A stretch of DNA of 64,000 nucleotides, taken from assembly GCF_010111755.1 (NCBI RefSeq), contig NC_088954.1, forward strand, positions 372,001 to 436,000, read 5' to 3'. Below, one piece after another: positions 41,585 through 51,778 of this stretch (position 1 is the first letter of the stretch; the number at the start of each line of letters is the position of its first letter). Origin of the DNA: Nakaseomyces glabratus. Its lineage: Eukaryota; Ascomycota; Saccharomycetes; Saccharomycetales; Saccharomycetaceae. The position numbers and the translations under genes are program-made. Under the pieces are notes generated by a model that was given only the letters and a program-made list of their open reading frames with translations, did not search any database and was not told the DNA's origin.

Positions 41585-42457
41585 ATGTTACGTTGTTCAA
41601 CAAGTAGAGTGCTGTCGGTGTTAGAAAGCCCCTGTGCCTCCCGTCTTCCAACTAGAACATTTAGTCATGCACGGGTTATGCTCTCCGGTCACAACAAATG
41701 GTCCACTATTAAGCATGACAAGGCCAAGAACGATGCTGAGAAGAACAAATTGATCAACAAATTTGCGAGCCAAGTTACCATTGCAGTTAAGAGTGGTGGA
41801 AGCGGTGACCCGGCCATGAATATCAGGCTGCAGTCTGCCATTGACCTTGCATTTAAAAACAATGTTCCTAAGAAAGTCATTGAAGGTGCAATTAACAGGG
41901 GTCTGGGTATTGGTGGTGAGAAGAACTCCTCAGAAGTGTGTGTCTACGAGGGTATAGGGCCTGGAGGGGTTGCCTACGTGGTAGAATGTCTCACGGATAA
42001 CAAGAACAGAAGCATCGCCCTGGTGAGGTCTGCGTTCAACAAGATTGGGGGGTCGATGACTCCCACACTTTACTTTTTTGAGAGGAAAGGTTATCTGGTC
42101 GTTGAATCGCCTAAAGAGTTGACTTCTGAGGATGACGTACTGGACGCGGTGCTTGAGATAGACGGTGTTGAAGATATCAAGCTGGTGGAAGAAGAGGAGA
42201 GCAATGTGAGCGACACAGACGAGGAACCAGGAGCCAAATACGATGTTATCACGGAGGTCCAGATGAACAACAAAGCAGCGAACGCGTTCAAGGAGAAAGG
42301 TTTCAAGATACATGAGATGGGCCTCGAATACATCCCAAATCCGGATACAACAGTGCAGGTCACAGACGAAGAAGTGCTAGCAAAGATCGAAAAGCTGACA
42401 AATACCCTCGAAGAGCTGGATGACGTTACATCCGTCTACACCAACATCTCAGAGTAA
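41585..42457 (+). CDS. DPC29: Mitochondrial YebC/TACO1-family translation factor
   Basis: 290 residues from ATG 41585, exactly the length of S. cerevisiae YGR021W/DPC29. Homologue of bacterial YebC and human TACO1, which help mitochondrial ribosomes through difficult sequences. Basic presequence ~1-30, then the family hallmark SGHNKWSTIKHDKAKNDAEK, and GIGPGGVAYVVECLTDNKNR, followed by SMTPTLYFFERKGYLVV. The frame is open six codons upstream without an ATG. Matrix location predicted. Confidence 0.92.
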   Translation: MLRCSTSRVLSVLESPCASRLPTRTFSHARVMLSGHNKWSTIKHDKAKNDAEKNKLINKFASQVTIAVKSGGSGDPAMNIRLQSAIDLAFKNNVPKKVIEGAINRGLGIGGEKNSSEVCVYEGIGPGGVAYVVECLTDNKNRSIALVRSAFNKIGGSMTPTLYFFERKGYLVVESPKELTSEDDVLDAVLEIDGVEDIKLVEEEESNVSDTDEEPGAKYDVITEVQMNNKAANAFKEKGFKIHEMGLEYIPNPDTTVQVTDEEVLAKIEKLTNTLEELDDVTSVYTNISE

Positions 42458-43342
42458 GCTTTTCAGAGCCCTGGTCCGCAGTAAGTATGAACTTGTAGAT
42501 AGTAGATAGCCAGGCTGTATAAGCTATATCCTAGTACATATTCCAAATTCCTTATTAAGATTATGGCACGCCTGATCAACCATGAGCCCGCTTAGTAGTG
42601 TATGTCTAGCAGAATGGATGGCTTCTGTGTGTAATCCCCGTCCCTACAGCTATTTACTGCGGTAACCCCGGAAAAATTTAAAGTTACGGCAGGAACTCGA
42701 CATTGACTACGTGTATTTCACTGCCCACGGCTAATGACAGAAGCTATAAAGCTATTCTTCCTGCGCAAGATCCTGCAATCTGGATCTCTGGAAAAAAGTT
42801 TTGGACTTGTACGCAGCTGTCTGTGCCCGAGAACCAGAAGTTGCTGGGGTTTTTCCTTCAAAATCAAGAAAATTTTTCCGGGGGTGAGAGAAACACCCGT
42901 ACCAAAAATTGTCAGGATTTGTACTTTCTTCAGGGTCCTCTGCTCTTTCTAATATTAAATTGGGCAAATTGGTAAATTACCAAATACGCTACGCCCATTG
43001 TACTGCACAATTGTTCCGAGATGGCCGCAAACAAGGGCCGGAAGAAAGAAAGAAAAAGCAATTTATTTTGGTTTTGGCCAAATACTGTCAGTTTGCCCTC
43101 TGCCCCTCACCTCTATGTATTGGGAATTTCACCAGACTAAGCAAGTGGCATTTTATAGTAGTGTCGAGAAGCCACATGCTGGGTGATGGTGATGACGTAG
43201 GCTAGTGACAATCGAGTCTTGTCGGGGGGGTTGTTGAAGCACAATCCTTCTTCATATATATTGCAACACTTCTTTGTAGATAGCAAGCTTGGAACAACTG
43301 AGAAGGAAAGTTCCCAGAATTGCAGCGATATATTAACTCGAT
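42458..43342. promoter_or_regulatory. DOG-phosphatase promoter region with Mig1-type sites
   Basis: 885 bp. Two sequences fit the Mig1 consensus WWWWSYGGGG: CCCCGGAAAA (42666-42675, reverse) and TTTTCCGGGG (42874-42883). G7 run at 43224-43230; TATATA at about 43255. Short frames here have no resemblance to known proteins. Confidence 0.6.
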
Positions 43343-44098
43343 ATGACAGTCAAGAAGGACAACCAGTTCAGTGTAGATGTGTGTCTGTTTGATCTAGACG
43401 GCACTATCGTAAGTACCACAGTGGCAGCTGAGTCTGCATGGAGGATGCTATGTGCGAAAGAAGGAGTTGATCCCGAGGAGCTATTCAAATTCTCTCATGG
43501 TGTCAGAACATCTGAGGTGCTTGCTAAGTTTTTCCCAAACATCGACAACACAGACAATAAGATGACTAGAGAGCTGGAGTTGTCTATGGCAAACAATTTC
43601 TTGGATACGGTGAGCTTGATTCCCGGTGCCAAAGACCTTCTGTTGACCCTTGACAAGGATACAGCACGCCAAGGAGCCAAGTTCAACGAAAGGAAGTGGG
43701 CAATTGTCACTTCGGGTTCCCCAGATTTGGCCTTTTCTTGGTTCAAGACCATCTTGAAAGAGGTTGGTAAGCCAGACGTGTTTATTACTGCTTTTGATGT
43801 GACAAAAGGTAAGCCCGACCCAGAAGGGTACGCCAAGGCCAAGAAGCTTCTGTGTGAAAGACTGCAATACGAGAGCGCTAGTGCGACATCAGTGGTCTTT
43901 GAAGATGCACCAGCTGGTATAAAAGCAGGTAAGGCAATGGGCGCAATAACTGTAGGGATTACGTCTACTTACGATCTGCAAACGTTGATTGATGCTGGTG
44001 CTGACTATGTGGTTAAGGACTTGACTCAAGTTGAAGTTTTGAAGAATACAGAAGGTGATCAAATTACATTAGAGATTGAAAATCCTCTAAATCAATGA
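43343..44098 (+). CDS. DOG1: 2-deoxyglucose-6-phosphate phosphatase (HAD family)
   Basis: 251-residue HAD-superfamily phosphatase; S. cerevisiae Dog1/Dog2 (246 residues) dephosphorylate 2-deoxyglucose-6-phosphate and related sugar phosphates. Motif I LFDLDGTIVST with nucleophile Asp17 and Asp19; motif II WAIVTSGSP; Lys in TKGKPDPEGY; motif IV VFEDAPAGIKAGKAMG. The match is closer to DOG than to the glycerol-phosphatases GPP1/GPP2. S. cerevisiae has DOG1 and DOG2 in tandem next to NCP1; here there is one copy, so the symbol stands for the joint ortholog. Mig1-type promoter sites suggest glucose repression, as known for DOG2. Confidence 0.9.
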   Translation: MTVKKDNQFSVDVCLFDLDGTIVSTTVAAESAWRMLCAKEGVDPEELFKFSHGVRTSEVLAKFFPNIDNTDNKMTRELELSMANNFLDTVSLIPGAKDLLLTLDKDTARQGAKFNERKWAIVTSGSPDLAFSWFKTILKEVGKPDVFITAFDVTKGKPDPEGYAKAKKLLCERLQYESASATSVVFEDAPAGIKAGKAMGAITVGITSTYDLQTLIDAGADYVVKDLTQVEVLKNTEGDQITLEIENPLNQ

Positions 44099-44601
44099 AA
44101 AATGAATGGAAATAATTTTCCAAAATCTAAAATTACCCTTGTAATGTCCTGAATTTAATGAAAGTATATAATACGAATTTAGTTTTGCTATATAACAGTG
44201 TATCTAATACACTTTACAGTTCATGTACAGATATCTATATAAAAATCGATGATAGAAAAGTTAGCGTTGTAATATTAGATCGATTTATAAGTTTGAAAGG
44301 AGGAAGCTTTGATATAAATAAACTCTTTTTTTTCATTTTAGTATTAGTCTATAAAAACTTAAACAGATCATTACAATAAGCTATTGAAATATTAGTTCTG
44401 AAATGTGGGAAAAGCAAGAAAATGAAACCTTGCATGAATAATAAAAATGTTGGAAATTAATCGTTGCAATATGTGAATTGAACATCATGATAAAATAGTA
44501 AACATAAAATAGGCACCTATGATTGGATTCGATTATCTAAGCATAGGAAGTTGTGATGTATCGATGTATCTTTCTTCAGACAAGATAATTTAGTTATGCA
44601 T
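44099..44601. other. Convergent gap DOG1 / NCP1
   Basis: 503 bp of very AT-rich 3' sequence. A 73-codon frame (44158-44379) is Ile/Leu/Asn rich and looks like chance. Nothing else seen. Confidence 0.6.
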
Positions 44602-46665
44602 TTACCACACATCTTCTTGGAATCTGCCGGTAGTCTTCAACATCTTTATCATTTCAGAAGCTTCTTCCTTTGTGATCTTCTTGTCTTCAGACAGAATATC
44701 GACTAGTGCAGCGTTGACACCTTGAGCCATGTTCTTAGCATCACCACAAATGTATAAGAAAGCACCTTCATGAATCAGCTTCAAAACTTCCTGTGCGTGT
44801 TCTCTGATCTTGTCCTGGACGTAGACCTTTGGTTGACCTGGGATTCTGGAATGGCCCACAATCATCTCAAAGGAGGCACCAAGCTTCTTAGCATATTCTG
44901 GCCATTCTTCTCTGTATAGGTAGTCGTCAGTGTTACGGGAACCATAGAACAATAAATGCTTACCAAGTTGGACGTTTTCTTGTTGCTCAACGAACTTAAC
45001 TCTTTCCCTGACGAAACCACGGAATGGGGCGACACCAGTACCTGGACCAATCATGATGACTGGGGTAGATGGGTTGGTTGGCAATCTGAAAGTGGAACGA
45101 CGGACGTGGACAGGAAGCTTGTAGCCTTGGAATAGGTTACGAGGACCGTTTAGATCGTAGTGGACAGGCATAGAGGAAGTATCTTCGTTGTTCTTGGCAA
45201 GTTGCACGTTTCTCAGCAAGTTGGTAGCAACACCTACAACTGGTGGTAGAGATGGGTCAACAGGGTTTGGAGAGTTTTCAACAACAGAGGTAATGTGGAT
45301 GGTTTGCTTTTCGGACAAGGAAGAAGAGGAGATAGAGTAGTAACGAGGTTGGATGTGAGCCATAGCTTCAATCAAGAATTCCCATGGGACAGTGGACCAT
45401 GGTTGGCCGTTGGAGACGTATAGCAAGGCATCAGCAAGGTTGTAACATTTGGCAGTGATTTCTTTGGCGAAAAGGTCCTTGTCCTTGGCCAAAGCGGTCA
45501 GCTTCTGTTTGATTTCTTCGTTTGGAGCAAATTGGATCAAAGAGCCGAAGGATTGTCTAGAGACAGGGCCGGTGATTTCCAAGTAGTGTCTGACAGTGGC
45601 TTCGATGGTAGTTGGGCAAGGGAATGGGACCTTAATGGTAGAGTCAAGAGGTTTCAAGTTGAAGATGGTGTCACCTTTCAAGTTGAACAGTTGCAAGAAT
45701 TGTTCTACCTTTTCGTTGGCGTTGGATGGCCAGATAGCCAAGTGATCACCGGTGGTGTACTTAATGTTGGAGCCAGAGACATCGATTTCGGAGTGGATAC
45801 AGTTACGGTCGCCGGACTTGAACAACTCGTAGGACTTGGCGACAGGGGCAACGTATGGTTGGGACAGGTCGAATGGGCCCAATTGGACACCTTCGTCGTT
45901 GAAAGAGAGCTTGTTAGCAGGCAAGTATTGCAAAGAGGGCTCACCGAGGGAGGTCTTCTCAGTGACAGTTTCCAAGGTCTCCAACTTGAAAGAAGGCACA
46001 AACTTCTCTTGACGTTCGTCCAGTTTCAGTTTGCTCTTCAATTCTTCCAGGATTGCGTCTTTCCAAGCCAAGTAGTCCTCGTCAGTGGAGCCAGAACCGT
46101 CGTCACCTTCACCAGCGGCACCGATCTGTTTGGCACCGGCCTCCAGCAAGTACTTGTTACACTTTCTGGAAGCACCGTTGAAGAACTCGTAAGTGCAGTT
46201 ACCCAAACCGAAGATAGTAAAGTTCACGTTTTCCAAGTCGGTGGTGCCACAGTTGGACAAGAAGTCCTCGAGGTGGACAGCACCGTCTGGGAAGTCACCT
46301 TCACCATAAGTAGACACAAAGAAAGACACCACACAGCCATCAGGCAGATCATTCAGAGTTTCGAAGTCGAAGTACTCGACATCGGCACACATAACATTCA
46401 GACCAAACTTAGCGGTCAACTCCTTGGCAAACTTCTTGGCATAGTCTTCAGCAGTACCAGTCTGCGAAGCGTAGAACACAACGTAGTTCTTGCCATGCTC
46501 ATTGACAACTTCAGCAATATCACGAGAGGATGTAGAAACAGTTGTAGCACTGTCCTCCTCCGCAAACAGCAGCTCGCTGATAAACGACTTGATGGTCTCC
46601 CTCTTCAGGTAGAGAACCACAACTAGCGTCAACCCGATAAGAACAAGCAGATCAGTCTTATCCAT
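44602..46665 (-). CDS. NCP1: NADPH-cytochrome P450 reductase
   Basis: 687 residues from ATG 46665; S. cerevisiae Ncp1 (YHR042W) is 691. Passes electrons from NADPH through FAD and FMN to cytochrome P450 (Erg11, Erg5) and squalene epoxidase in sterol synthesis, on the ER membrane. N-terminal anchor at ~5-20 (LLVLIGLTLVVVLYL). FMN domain: YASQTGTAEDYAKKFAKEL and STYGEGDFPDGAV. FAD domain: PRYYSISSSSLSEKQT. NADPH domain: IGPGTGVAPFRGF, FYGSRNTDDYLY and YICGDAKNMAQGV, ending in the conserved EDVW with the C-terminal Trp. Divergent from SRB2. Confidence 0.97.
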   Translation of the reverse strand: MDKTDLLVLIGLTLVVVLYLKRETIKSFISELLFAEEDSATTVSTSSRDIAEVVNEHGKNYVVFYASQTGTAEDYAKKFAKELTAKFGLNVMCADVEYFDFETLNDLPDGCVVSFFVSTYGEGDFPDGAVHLEDFLSNCGTTDLENVNFTIFGLGNCTYEFFNGASRKCNKYLLEAGAKQIGAAGEGDDGSGSTDEDYLAWKDAILEELKSKLKLDERQEKFVPSFKLETLETVTEKTSLGEPSLQYLPANKLSFNDEGVQLGPFDLSQPYVAPVAKSYELFKSGDRNCIHSEIDVSGSNIKYTTGDHLAIWPSNANEKVEQFLQLFNLKGDTIFNLKPLDSTIKVPFPCPTTIEATVRHYLEITGPVSRQSFGSLIQFAPNEEIKQKLTALAKDKDLFAKEITAKCYNLADALLYVSNGQPWSTVPWEFLIEAMAHIQPRYYSISSSSLSEKQTIHITSVVENSPNPVDPSLPPVVGVATNLLRNVQLAKNNEDTSSMPVHYDLNGPRNLFQGYKLPVHVRRSTFRLPTNPSTPVIMIGPGTGVAPFRGFVRERVKFVEQQENVQLGKHLLFYGSRNTDDYLYREEWPEYAKKLGASFEMIVGHSRIPGQPKVYVQDKIREHAQEVLKLIHEGAFLYICGDAKNMAQGVNAALVDILSEDKKITKEEASEMIKMLKTTGRFQEDVW

Positions 46666-47116
46666 TTCTTCGTTGGTATGTGTATGGGCCCTTCCAGTCA
46701 CCTTCTATCACTCAATAAAAAAGTGGTCCTTTGCTTTTATATACAAAAGTGAAAAATTTACAGCTTTTGTCCAAAACCCGATGCCTTCAGTCCCAGGAAC
46801 GAGACTTAAACGAAGTGCTTCGAGAAACGAAACTGCACACCATGGGGACTCTGGGCACCCCACCCGGAGATTAGCTAACATAATCCCATCCCAGGAGACT
46901 AGCAATTGCGTGTTTTTTACTTGCTTGCTAATTGACAACTCCTGGTCCCGGTCAACAACTACAACTGCAACTGCAGCTCTTGGGTGCCCAAGAGTGCTAT
47001 GCGTATCGCAGCGCACGTACTAACTGGGCAAAGCTTGTGAATTAGTAGTATTATTATAAGTGTGATGTAATAAAAGTAGCAGCGGTTCTTACTTGTGGCC
47101 AATTGGACCAAAGAAG
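46666..47116. other. NCP1 / SRB2 divergent promoter
   Basis: 451 bp. Contains TTAAACGA (reverse TCGTTTAA), a partial match to the sterol/anaerobic element core bound by Upc2, which would suit NCP1 but is weak evidence, and CCAAT at 47099-47103 before SRB2. Long open frames on both strands here are not supported by any protein feature. Confidence 0.5.
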
Positions 47117-47827
47117 ATGTCTAGTGCGTATGTTCAGCTAGAGCTTAGTTACTGTTTTGCTATGTGTTCGGTTTACTAACTTATATATAGAGTGATATTT
47201 GTTGAGAGTGCTACGCCGGGGACTCTTACTGAGTTCAAGGACCTGCTTGCGAAGCAGCTCTTGGAAGTGCGGGAGACGTGGTCGCTGGAGTTCAGGACCT
47301 ATAGGACGCTGGTGAAGGACTTCCCCTCGAGGGAGAAGCTGCTTTACTCGCTGACGTTCCCGCACCACGACAAGAAGACGGTGCTCATCAGGAACTCGCT
47401 GGCGTGGGTGCTGGGCACCGCTGAGATACCGGACAACTTGCAGACTTGCTCCACGGGGCTCTCGGAGTCCATTGACCAGTTGCTCGCGAGCAAGCTGTCG
47501 AATATGTGGGCACAGCGCCAGGTGATACGGGGCGACGCAGGGCAGACGCTGCTCATCACGGGAGATGTGACCGTGAGGATAATTAACCTGTTTGCAGCAA
47601 CGGGGTTCAAGGGGCTGCTGATCGAGCTGGATAACTTGCAGTCTGCAACTTCCCTGGCTAACATCACAGACCTGTTGAACGAGATGAAAGTTAAGGTCTT
47701 CAAAGTCGCAAGTGCGCCTGGATTAAAGAGCGAAGATGTTGAAGTGGTCGACAGCAGTAGCACGATGGAGTCGGGTAACGAGGCCCTGTTTACTTTGGCT
47801 AAACAGTATATAGAAGTTCTGGAGTAA
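47117..47827 (+). CDS. SRB2: Mediator subunit Med20 (Srb2), spliced
   Basis: Exon 1 is 47117-47127 (ATG TCT AGT GC), intron 47128-47190, exon 2 47191-47827. Splicing restores MSSAVIFVESATPG, matching the S. cerevisiae start (MGKSAVIFVERATP), where SRB2 (YHR041C) also has a short first exon. 215 residues in all (S. cerevisiae 210). Med20 pairs with Med18 in a movable lobe of the Mediator head. Later matches: SIDQLLASKLSNMWAQRQVI and LFAATGFKGLLIEL. Neighbours NCP1 and DOG confirm the locus. Confidence 0.95.
47128..47190 (+). other. Spliceosomal intron of SRB2, 63 nt
   Basis: Donor GTATGT at 47128-47133, branchpoint TACTAAC at 47174-47180, acceptor TAG at 47188-47190 (distance 10 nt from branch A region). 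All three signals are the yeast consensus. Very short for a yeast intron. Confidence 0.95.
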
Positions 47828-48038
47828 ACTTGTCCAAATTGTATCACTTACGGCACTCCAATCGTGGAGTTATTTTTGCATATTTATAATCGAAAAATGG
47901 GTTAACTTTAGTTCCAGATTTATTTACATGTCTGTATTAAAAGTATAAGAATTATAAAACAATGAAGGGCTATATACAAATGTTTCATCGATCGGGTGTA
48001 TGTCCGTCGTGCCTATGTTGATAATACTTCCGACAAAC

Positions 48039-48857
48039 TCAGAAATGAAGCACTTCTTGATCAGCGTCTGTGGATTCATCAAAGTTAACTACATCATCTT
48101 CTACTTGTTTTTCAGACGATACAGCAGAAGCATCACCGGCTGCCTTTGATGCATTCTCCTTCTTGGCTGATAGGAGCTCTGATTGGAGTTCTGCATCACG
48201 CTTCCACTTCTCAATGACTTGTTGTTCTTTGGTAACACCGTGCTCGATAGTTGATGGGCCAAAGACCGAGCCAAACATCTCTGCTTCTTCTGCTGCCACT
48301 TGCTCTTCCAATTCTTGCTGCATCCGAAGTCTGTAGAACTCCAGGCGCGCTTGGTCATATGCATCCGTGATATTGCTTTGCTCTTTCGTTTTCAGCAAGT
48401 ACAAAGTCCTCTGAACAACGTTTTCTCCATCAAGTGGTTGGCCTAACTGTAGCATATTCTTCCAATCTGGATTTGTGTTGATCTCATTCTCGGAGACTAT
48501 TTTCGGTCTGGCAAGTTCCCATGGATGTTGCTTGTAGAATAGCGTTCTTATTTTGTCCTCCAGATAAACTAGCTTTGGAGGCTTATATATCTGCTTATTG
48601 GCAACTTTTCTTTCCAATGCATTAAATCTGGTCTTGTAAAGGCCATTGCGGTTCACACTCTCGAGATCAGGATCTTTTAGTTCACTCACTTTCTTGTCAG
48701 TACTTGGATTTATCTTATGTGGCTCTCTGGTAAACTTCGTAACGGGTGGGATAGACGCAACAACATTGTACCACGCCGGGGTCTCCTTTATCACACCCGT
48801 CCTGAGATAAGCAGATGTTCTCTCCAGAACATTAACTGCATTGGTCTGTATTTTCAT
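48039..48857 (-). CDS. RSM25: Mitochondrial small ribosomal subunit protein Rsm25 (mS23)
   Basis: 272-residue protein of the mitochondrial small ribosomal subunit; S. cerevisiae Rsm25 (YIL093C) is 264. The N-terminal block [20 protein letters not shown] and the following [20 protein letters not shown] are almost the same as in S. cerevisiae. Further matches: [35 protein letters not shown] and [16 protein letters not shown], ending EVLHF. No classical presequence beyond the basic N terminus. Convergent with SRB2, 211 bp apart. Confidence 0.96.
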   Translation of the reverse strand: MKIQTNAVNVLERTSAYLRTGVIKETPAWYNVVASIPPVTKFTREPHKINPSTDKKVSELKDPDLESVNRNGLYKTRFNALERKVANKQIYKPPKLVYLEDKIRTLFYKQHPWELARPKIVSENEINTNPDWKNMLQLGQPLDGENVVQRTLYLLKTKEQSNITDAYDQARLEFYRLRMQQELEEQVAAEEAEMFGSVFGPSTIEHGVTKEQQVIEKWKRDAELQSELLSAKKENASKAAGDASAVSSEKQVEDDVVNFDESTDADQEVLHF

Positions 48858-49227
48858 GGCGGACGCTCAACAACTTGTGCCGGTAAAACTTGCGGAAAAT
48901 GCACCACTATAAAAGAACGTCAAAGTTAGACTTCCGCTTCTAAACAAGTACTAATCTACCTATCTTAGAACAAAAGGATGAATACTTACTTATTCAGCGG
49001 AACAGCTCTATCAAGTGCAATGTCTTTGAGATAATGTGGCAGAAAGCTTCCTCGACTCGATGGATTTCCGTCAAACTGAGGGATTCCAGAACCCATAACG
49101 TTGGAGATGATATCTTGGGATTAGTTTATATATAATTCATGGCATGTAGTTTATGAATATGTTAGAGTAGTTGTTTGTAGGTATTATGCAATTGGACAAT
49201 AGCTAAGTATGGATAGTGTCTATAAAA
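48858..49227. other. Gap RSM25 / UTP25
   Basis: 370 bp between two minus-strand genes: the RSM25 promoter and UTP25 3' region. It contains the 36-codon frame listed separately. In S. cerevisiae YIL092W lies at this place; no relation was seen. Confidence 0.55.
48986..49096 (-). CDS. Candidate small protein, 36 codons
   Basis: ATG at 49096, TAA at 48986-48988. The residues (MGSGIPQFDGNPSSRGSF, then LPHYLKDIALDRAVPLNK) look protein-like rather than random. The stop lies inside GTAAGT, a possible donor (48989-48984); joining to an acceptor TAG ending at 48907, with a CTAAC core between, would add about 12 residues and stop just before RSM25. I do not recognise the protein. At this length chance cannot be excluded. 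Confidence 0.25.
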   Translation of the reverse strand: MGSGIPQFDGNPSSRGSFLPHYLKDIALDRAVPLNK

Positions 49228-51330
49228 TTACTTAAACTCGTATGTCTCATTTTGCCCATGAGTCAAGACACCGGTTCTCTTGGTACCGACGATTTTTTCA
49301 AGTGCAAGACCGTCCAACTTACTGTAACAGCAGCGAACGGTTGATATGTTTAGGTCCGCATCACCCAAGAATACGGTCTTACCAATGTATCTAACAACTT
49401 CTTTGTAGAACTCAGGATCTGAAGGCGGCTTGTAGAATACAACGTTTTTGACCCCCTTCAATTCGTATCTTCTGAAGTGGTGCAATCTTTCGGTATATAG
49501 TAGAACTTTTAGACGTCCCTGGTTGAACAGAGTTCTGTTACTGGTTAAAGATCTTTGTTCAGAGTACTCATTAATGTCTCCAAATAAGATACTTGTCTTC
49601 TCCTTCATGTAGTTCCTTACTCTGACATAATCACTGTATTCTGGGATGTATATCAGGGTACCATCATCGTATCCCGTGGACTTGGTAATGTTCGATATGA
49701 CCACACTGGTGAAGAACTTGAATCTATAGTCTGGTTCATCTGCCACTGAGTTGCCAAGCACATTGAATCTCTGGAAAATTTGCCTGACCTTAAGACCTAC
49801 AGTCCCTACGCTTGAGTCCTCAGAAGACACAATCTTATGGTTCTTCCATCTTCCTTCCAAGTTTCTACACTTGATGTTCAATAGAGAATTGGCCACAGGT
49901 GATATGTATTTCGTAAATATCATGGTCTGTCTGAAGAATTTCGCTTGGTCATTGATATACCACATTCTTATTCTACTGAAATCCGCATCATGTTGCTCTT
50001 GTGGGATTTTGTTTAGGTGGTCGAATATTGTGAACAAATGTGTGTAGTTTTGGTATTCTATGGAATGAAATTGGTCTATAATGGTCACTTCCACCGATGA
50101 TAAGAAGTCATCTTGCCTCTTTTTCTTATCTGTGTTCTCAACTATCATTTGAAGCCCTAATGGAGAACAGACGATAATATCAGATTGGTAGAAGTTACTG
50201 TAAAGCTTAATAGCTTTTCTCGTGAATTTGACACCTAGAACAAAGTAATCGTTGGTGTTACCTTTGAATATATGCTGGAAGGATTTTGGCTTAGAACTAG
50301 GTGGGAATGAAGGATCATAGAATTGATCTCTAAATTTACCCTTCTTGTCCACTTGATCTAGACCAGATTTCTCAATGAGCTTTGTTACTATTTGATATGC
50401 TGAGTCTCTTGTTGGTGCTATGATTAAAACCTTTGGCCTGGTGAAACCTTGATCGAGAAACTCTGAATCTGGATTATCCTGTAATTTCTGATTATTTTTG
50501 ATGATTTTATCTCTAGTCTTGTAAACATGGTTTAGAACGTGTAATGTATAGAGATCTCTATACTCATCTTCGTCCTTGCCATATGTGTCGTACTCGTAAA
50601 GAATATCTTTGTACTGCATCATTGGGTCGACGATTTTGCGCTGTAGATCTGTCAACGCATTTGACTCAGTGTCCAGCAAGTTGTTCTGTATACGCAACCG
50701 CTTCTTCAAGAAATACGAACTTAGGGAGCACTTCAGCTTGGGATCCTCGATCTTGGGTGTTTCTCCTTCTATGTACGGCACAGAAAATATAGCATCTTCT
50801 TGAACTTGATCTTCATCAGCGGATCCAACCTTCAGCTTTATCGATTTATAACGCAGTTTGTTGTCCTTCAATGCATTGCCCAATGCTTCACCATGTTTAG
50901 CAGCCTCCTCACCATTGAAATGTGTATCAAACGGATCCTTCTCCTCATCGTCGGACTCAATTTCCTCTTGCTCTTGCGCTTGCTCATCCTCATCGTCATC
51001 CTCATCGTCACTCTCTCCATCCGCAAACGCATCGTTATACTGGTCCTCAGCCTGTTCCTCTTCTTCTGCCTCACTTTCTTCCTCGTCATGATCCCTGTGA
51101 GTCTTCACCTTATCTTCCTTGTGCTCAGACTTCAAGATGGTCAGAAGAGCATTGTATACTTGCTCCTTGTCGTCCTCCTTCTCCCCATCATCCTGCACCT
51201 TCTCCTCAACAGCTGGTCCAGCTTCCAATACCGAACCCGAAGATTCTACTCCAGCATCCGCTTCAGGCTCTATCTTCGTCCGCTTGGCACGGCGTATGCT
51301 CCTGAGTTCCTTCCTACCTCTCTTATCCAT
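49228..51330 (-). CDS. UTP25: Small-subunit processome protein Utp25
   Basis: 700 residues from ATG 51330; S. cerevisiae Utp25 (YIL091C) is 721. Nucleolar component of the SSU processome for 18S rRNA maturation, with a DEAD-box-like fold lacking a normal Walker A site. N terminus basic ([17 protein letters not shown]), then a long Glu/Asp-rich region (~60-160). Conserved parts: [51 protein letters not shown] and VNNVVFYK-like [17 protein letters not shown]. The frame is open 20 codons further upstream but without an ATG. The promoter carries two PAC boxes and an RRPE. Confidence 0.94.
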   Translation of the reverse strand: MDKRGRKELRSIRRAKRTKIEPEADAGVESSGSVLEAGPAVEEKVQDDGEKEDDKEQVYNALLTILKSEHKEDKVKTHRDHDEEESEAEEEEQAEDQYNDAFADGESDDEDDDEDEQAQEQEEIESDDEEKDPFDTHFNGEEAAKHGEALGNALKDNKLRYKSIKLKVGSADEDQVQEDAIFSVPYIEGETPKIEDPKLKCSLSSYFLKKRLRIQNNLLDTESNALTDLQRKIVDPMMQYKDILYEYDTYGKDEDEYRDLYTLHVLNHVYKTRDKIIKNNQKLQDNPDSEFLDQGFTRPKVLIIAPTRDSAYQIVTKLIEKSGLDQVDKKGKFRDQFYDPSFPPSSKPKSFQHIFKGNTNDYFVLGVKFTRKAIKLYSNFYQSDIIVCSPLGLQMIVENTDKKKRQDDFLSSVEVTIIDQFHSIEYQNYTHLFTIFDHLNKIPQEQHDADFSRIRMWYINDQAKFFRQTMIFTKYISPVANSLLNIKCRNLEGRWKNHKIVSSEDSSVGTVGLKVRQIFQRFNVLGNSVADEPDYRFKFFTSVVISNITKSTGYDDGTLIYIPEYSDYVRVRNYMKEKTSILFGDINEYSEQRSLTSNRTLFNQGRLKVLLYTERLHHFRRYELKGVKNVVFYKPPSDPEFYKEVVRYIGKTVFLGDADLNISTVRCCYSKLDGLALEKIVGTKRTGVLTHGQNETYEFK

Positions 51331-51778
51331 CGCTAAGCTACGTTGGTTTCCAACCCTTTCACCCAAAAACAGATGAATCTGCAACTCCAATGTGCATCCA
51401 TCTTATAACTATGTAAGCTCATCGCAAAGCTCATCGCATCGATTTCGATTTTTCTGTTTTGTGCGCAGAAATTTTTCAGAATTTTTTTTTTCAGATGATT
51501 TACCCGGTTTGAATACTGCATTTTCCTTAGAAACCCCCGCAGAAACTGCCCAACTTCCTTGTCCTAGCGAAGACAAGGTTAAACCCAACAAGCCCTTCCA
51601 AACTTCCAAGAGCAATAACAAAACAATGAACTGCTAGTAGTTGATAAAGCAGAAGTGTCTGGCAGCGGGTAGTCGGTTGCGCTGTCGTTGCTATTACTTG
51701 TCATCGGTAACTAGCCAAAAAAAAGACAGATAAAAACTAAGAAGAAACCCTTTCAATAACAATCTCTTTAAGATAATC
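51331..51778. promoter_or_regulatory. UTP25 / ICE2 divergent promoter, two PAC boxes and RRPE
   Basis: PAC boxes in reverse orientation AGCTCATCGC at 51416-51425 and 51428-51437 (86 and 98 bp upstream of UTP25), with RRPE GAAATTTTTCA at 51468-51478. This orientation and distance point to UTP25, a ribosome-assembly gene, rather than ICE2. Confidence 0.8.

Noticed and set aside
46673..47023. Long overlapping frames in the NCP1-SRB2 promoter
   Set aside because: Both strands are open only because the DNA is GC-richer; no start context or protein features, and the promoter of two strong genes lies here.
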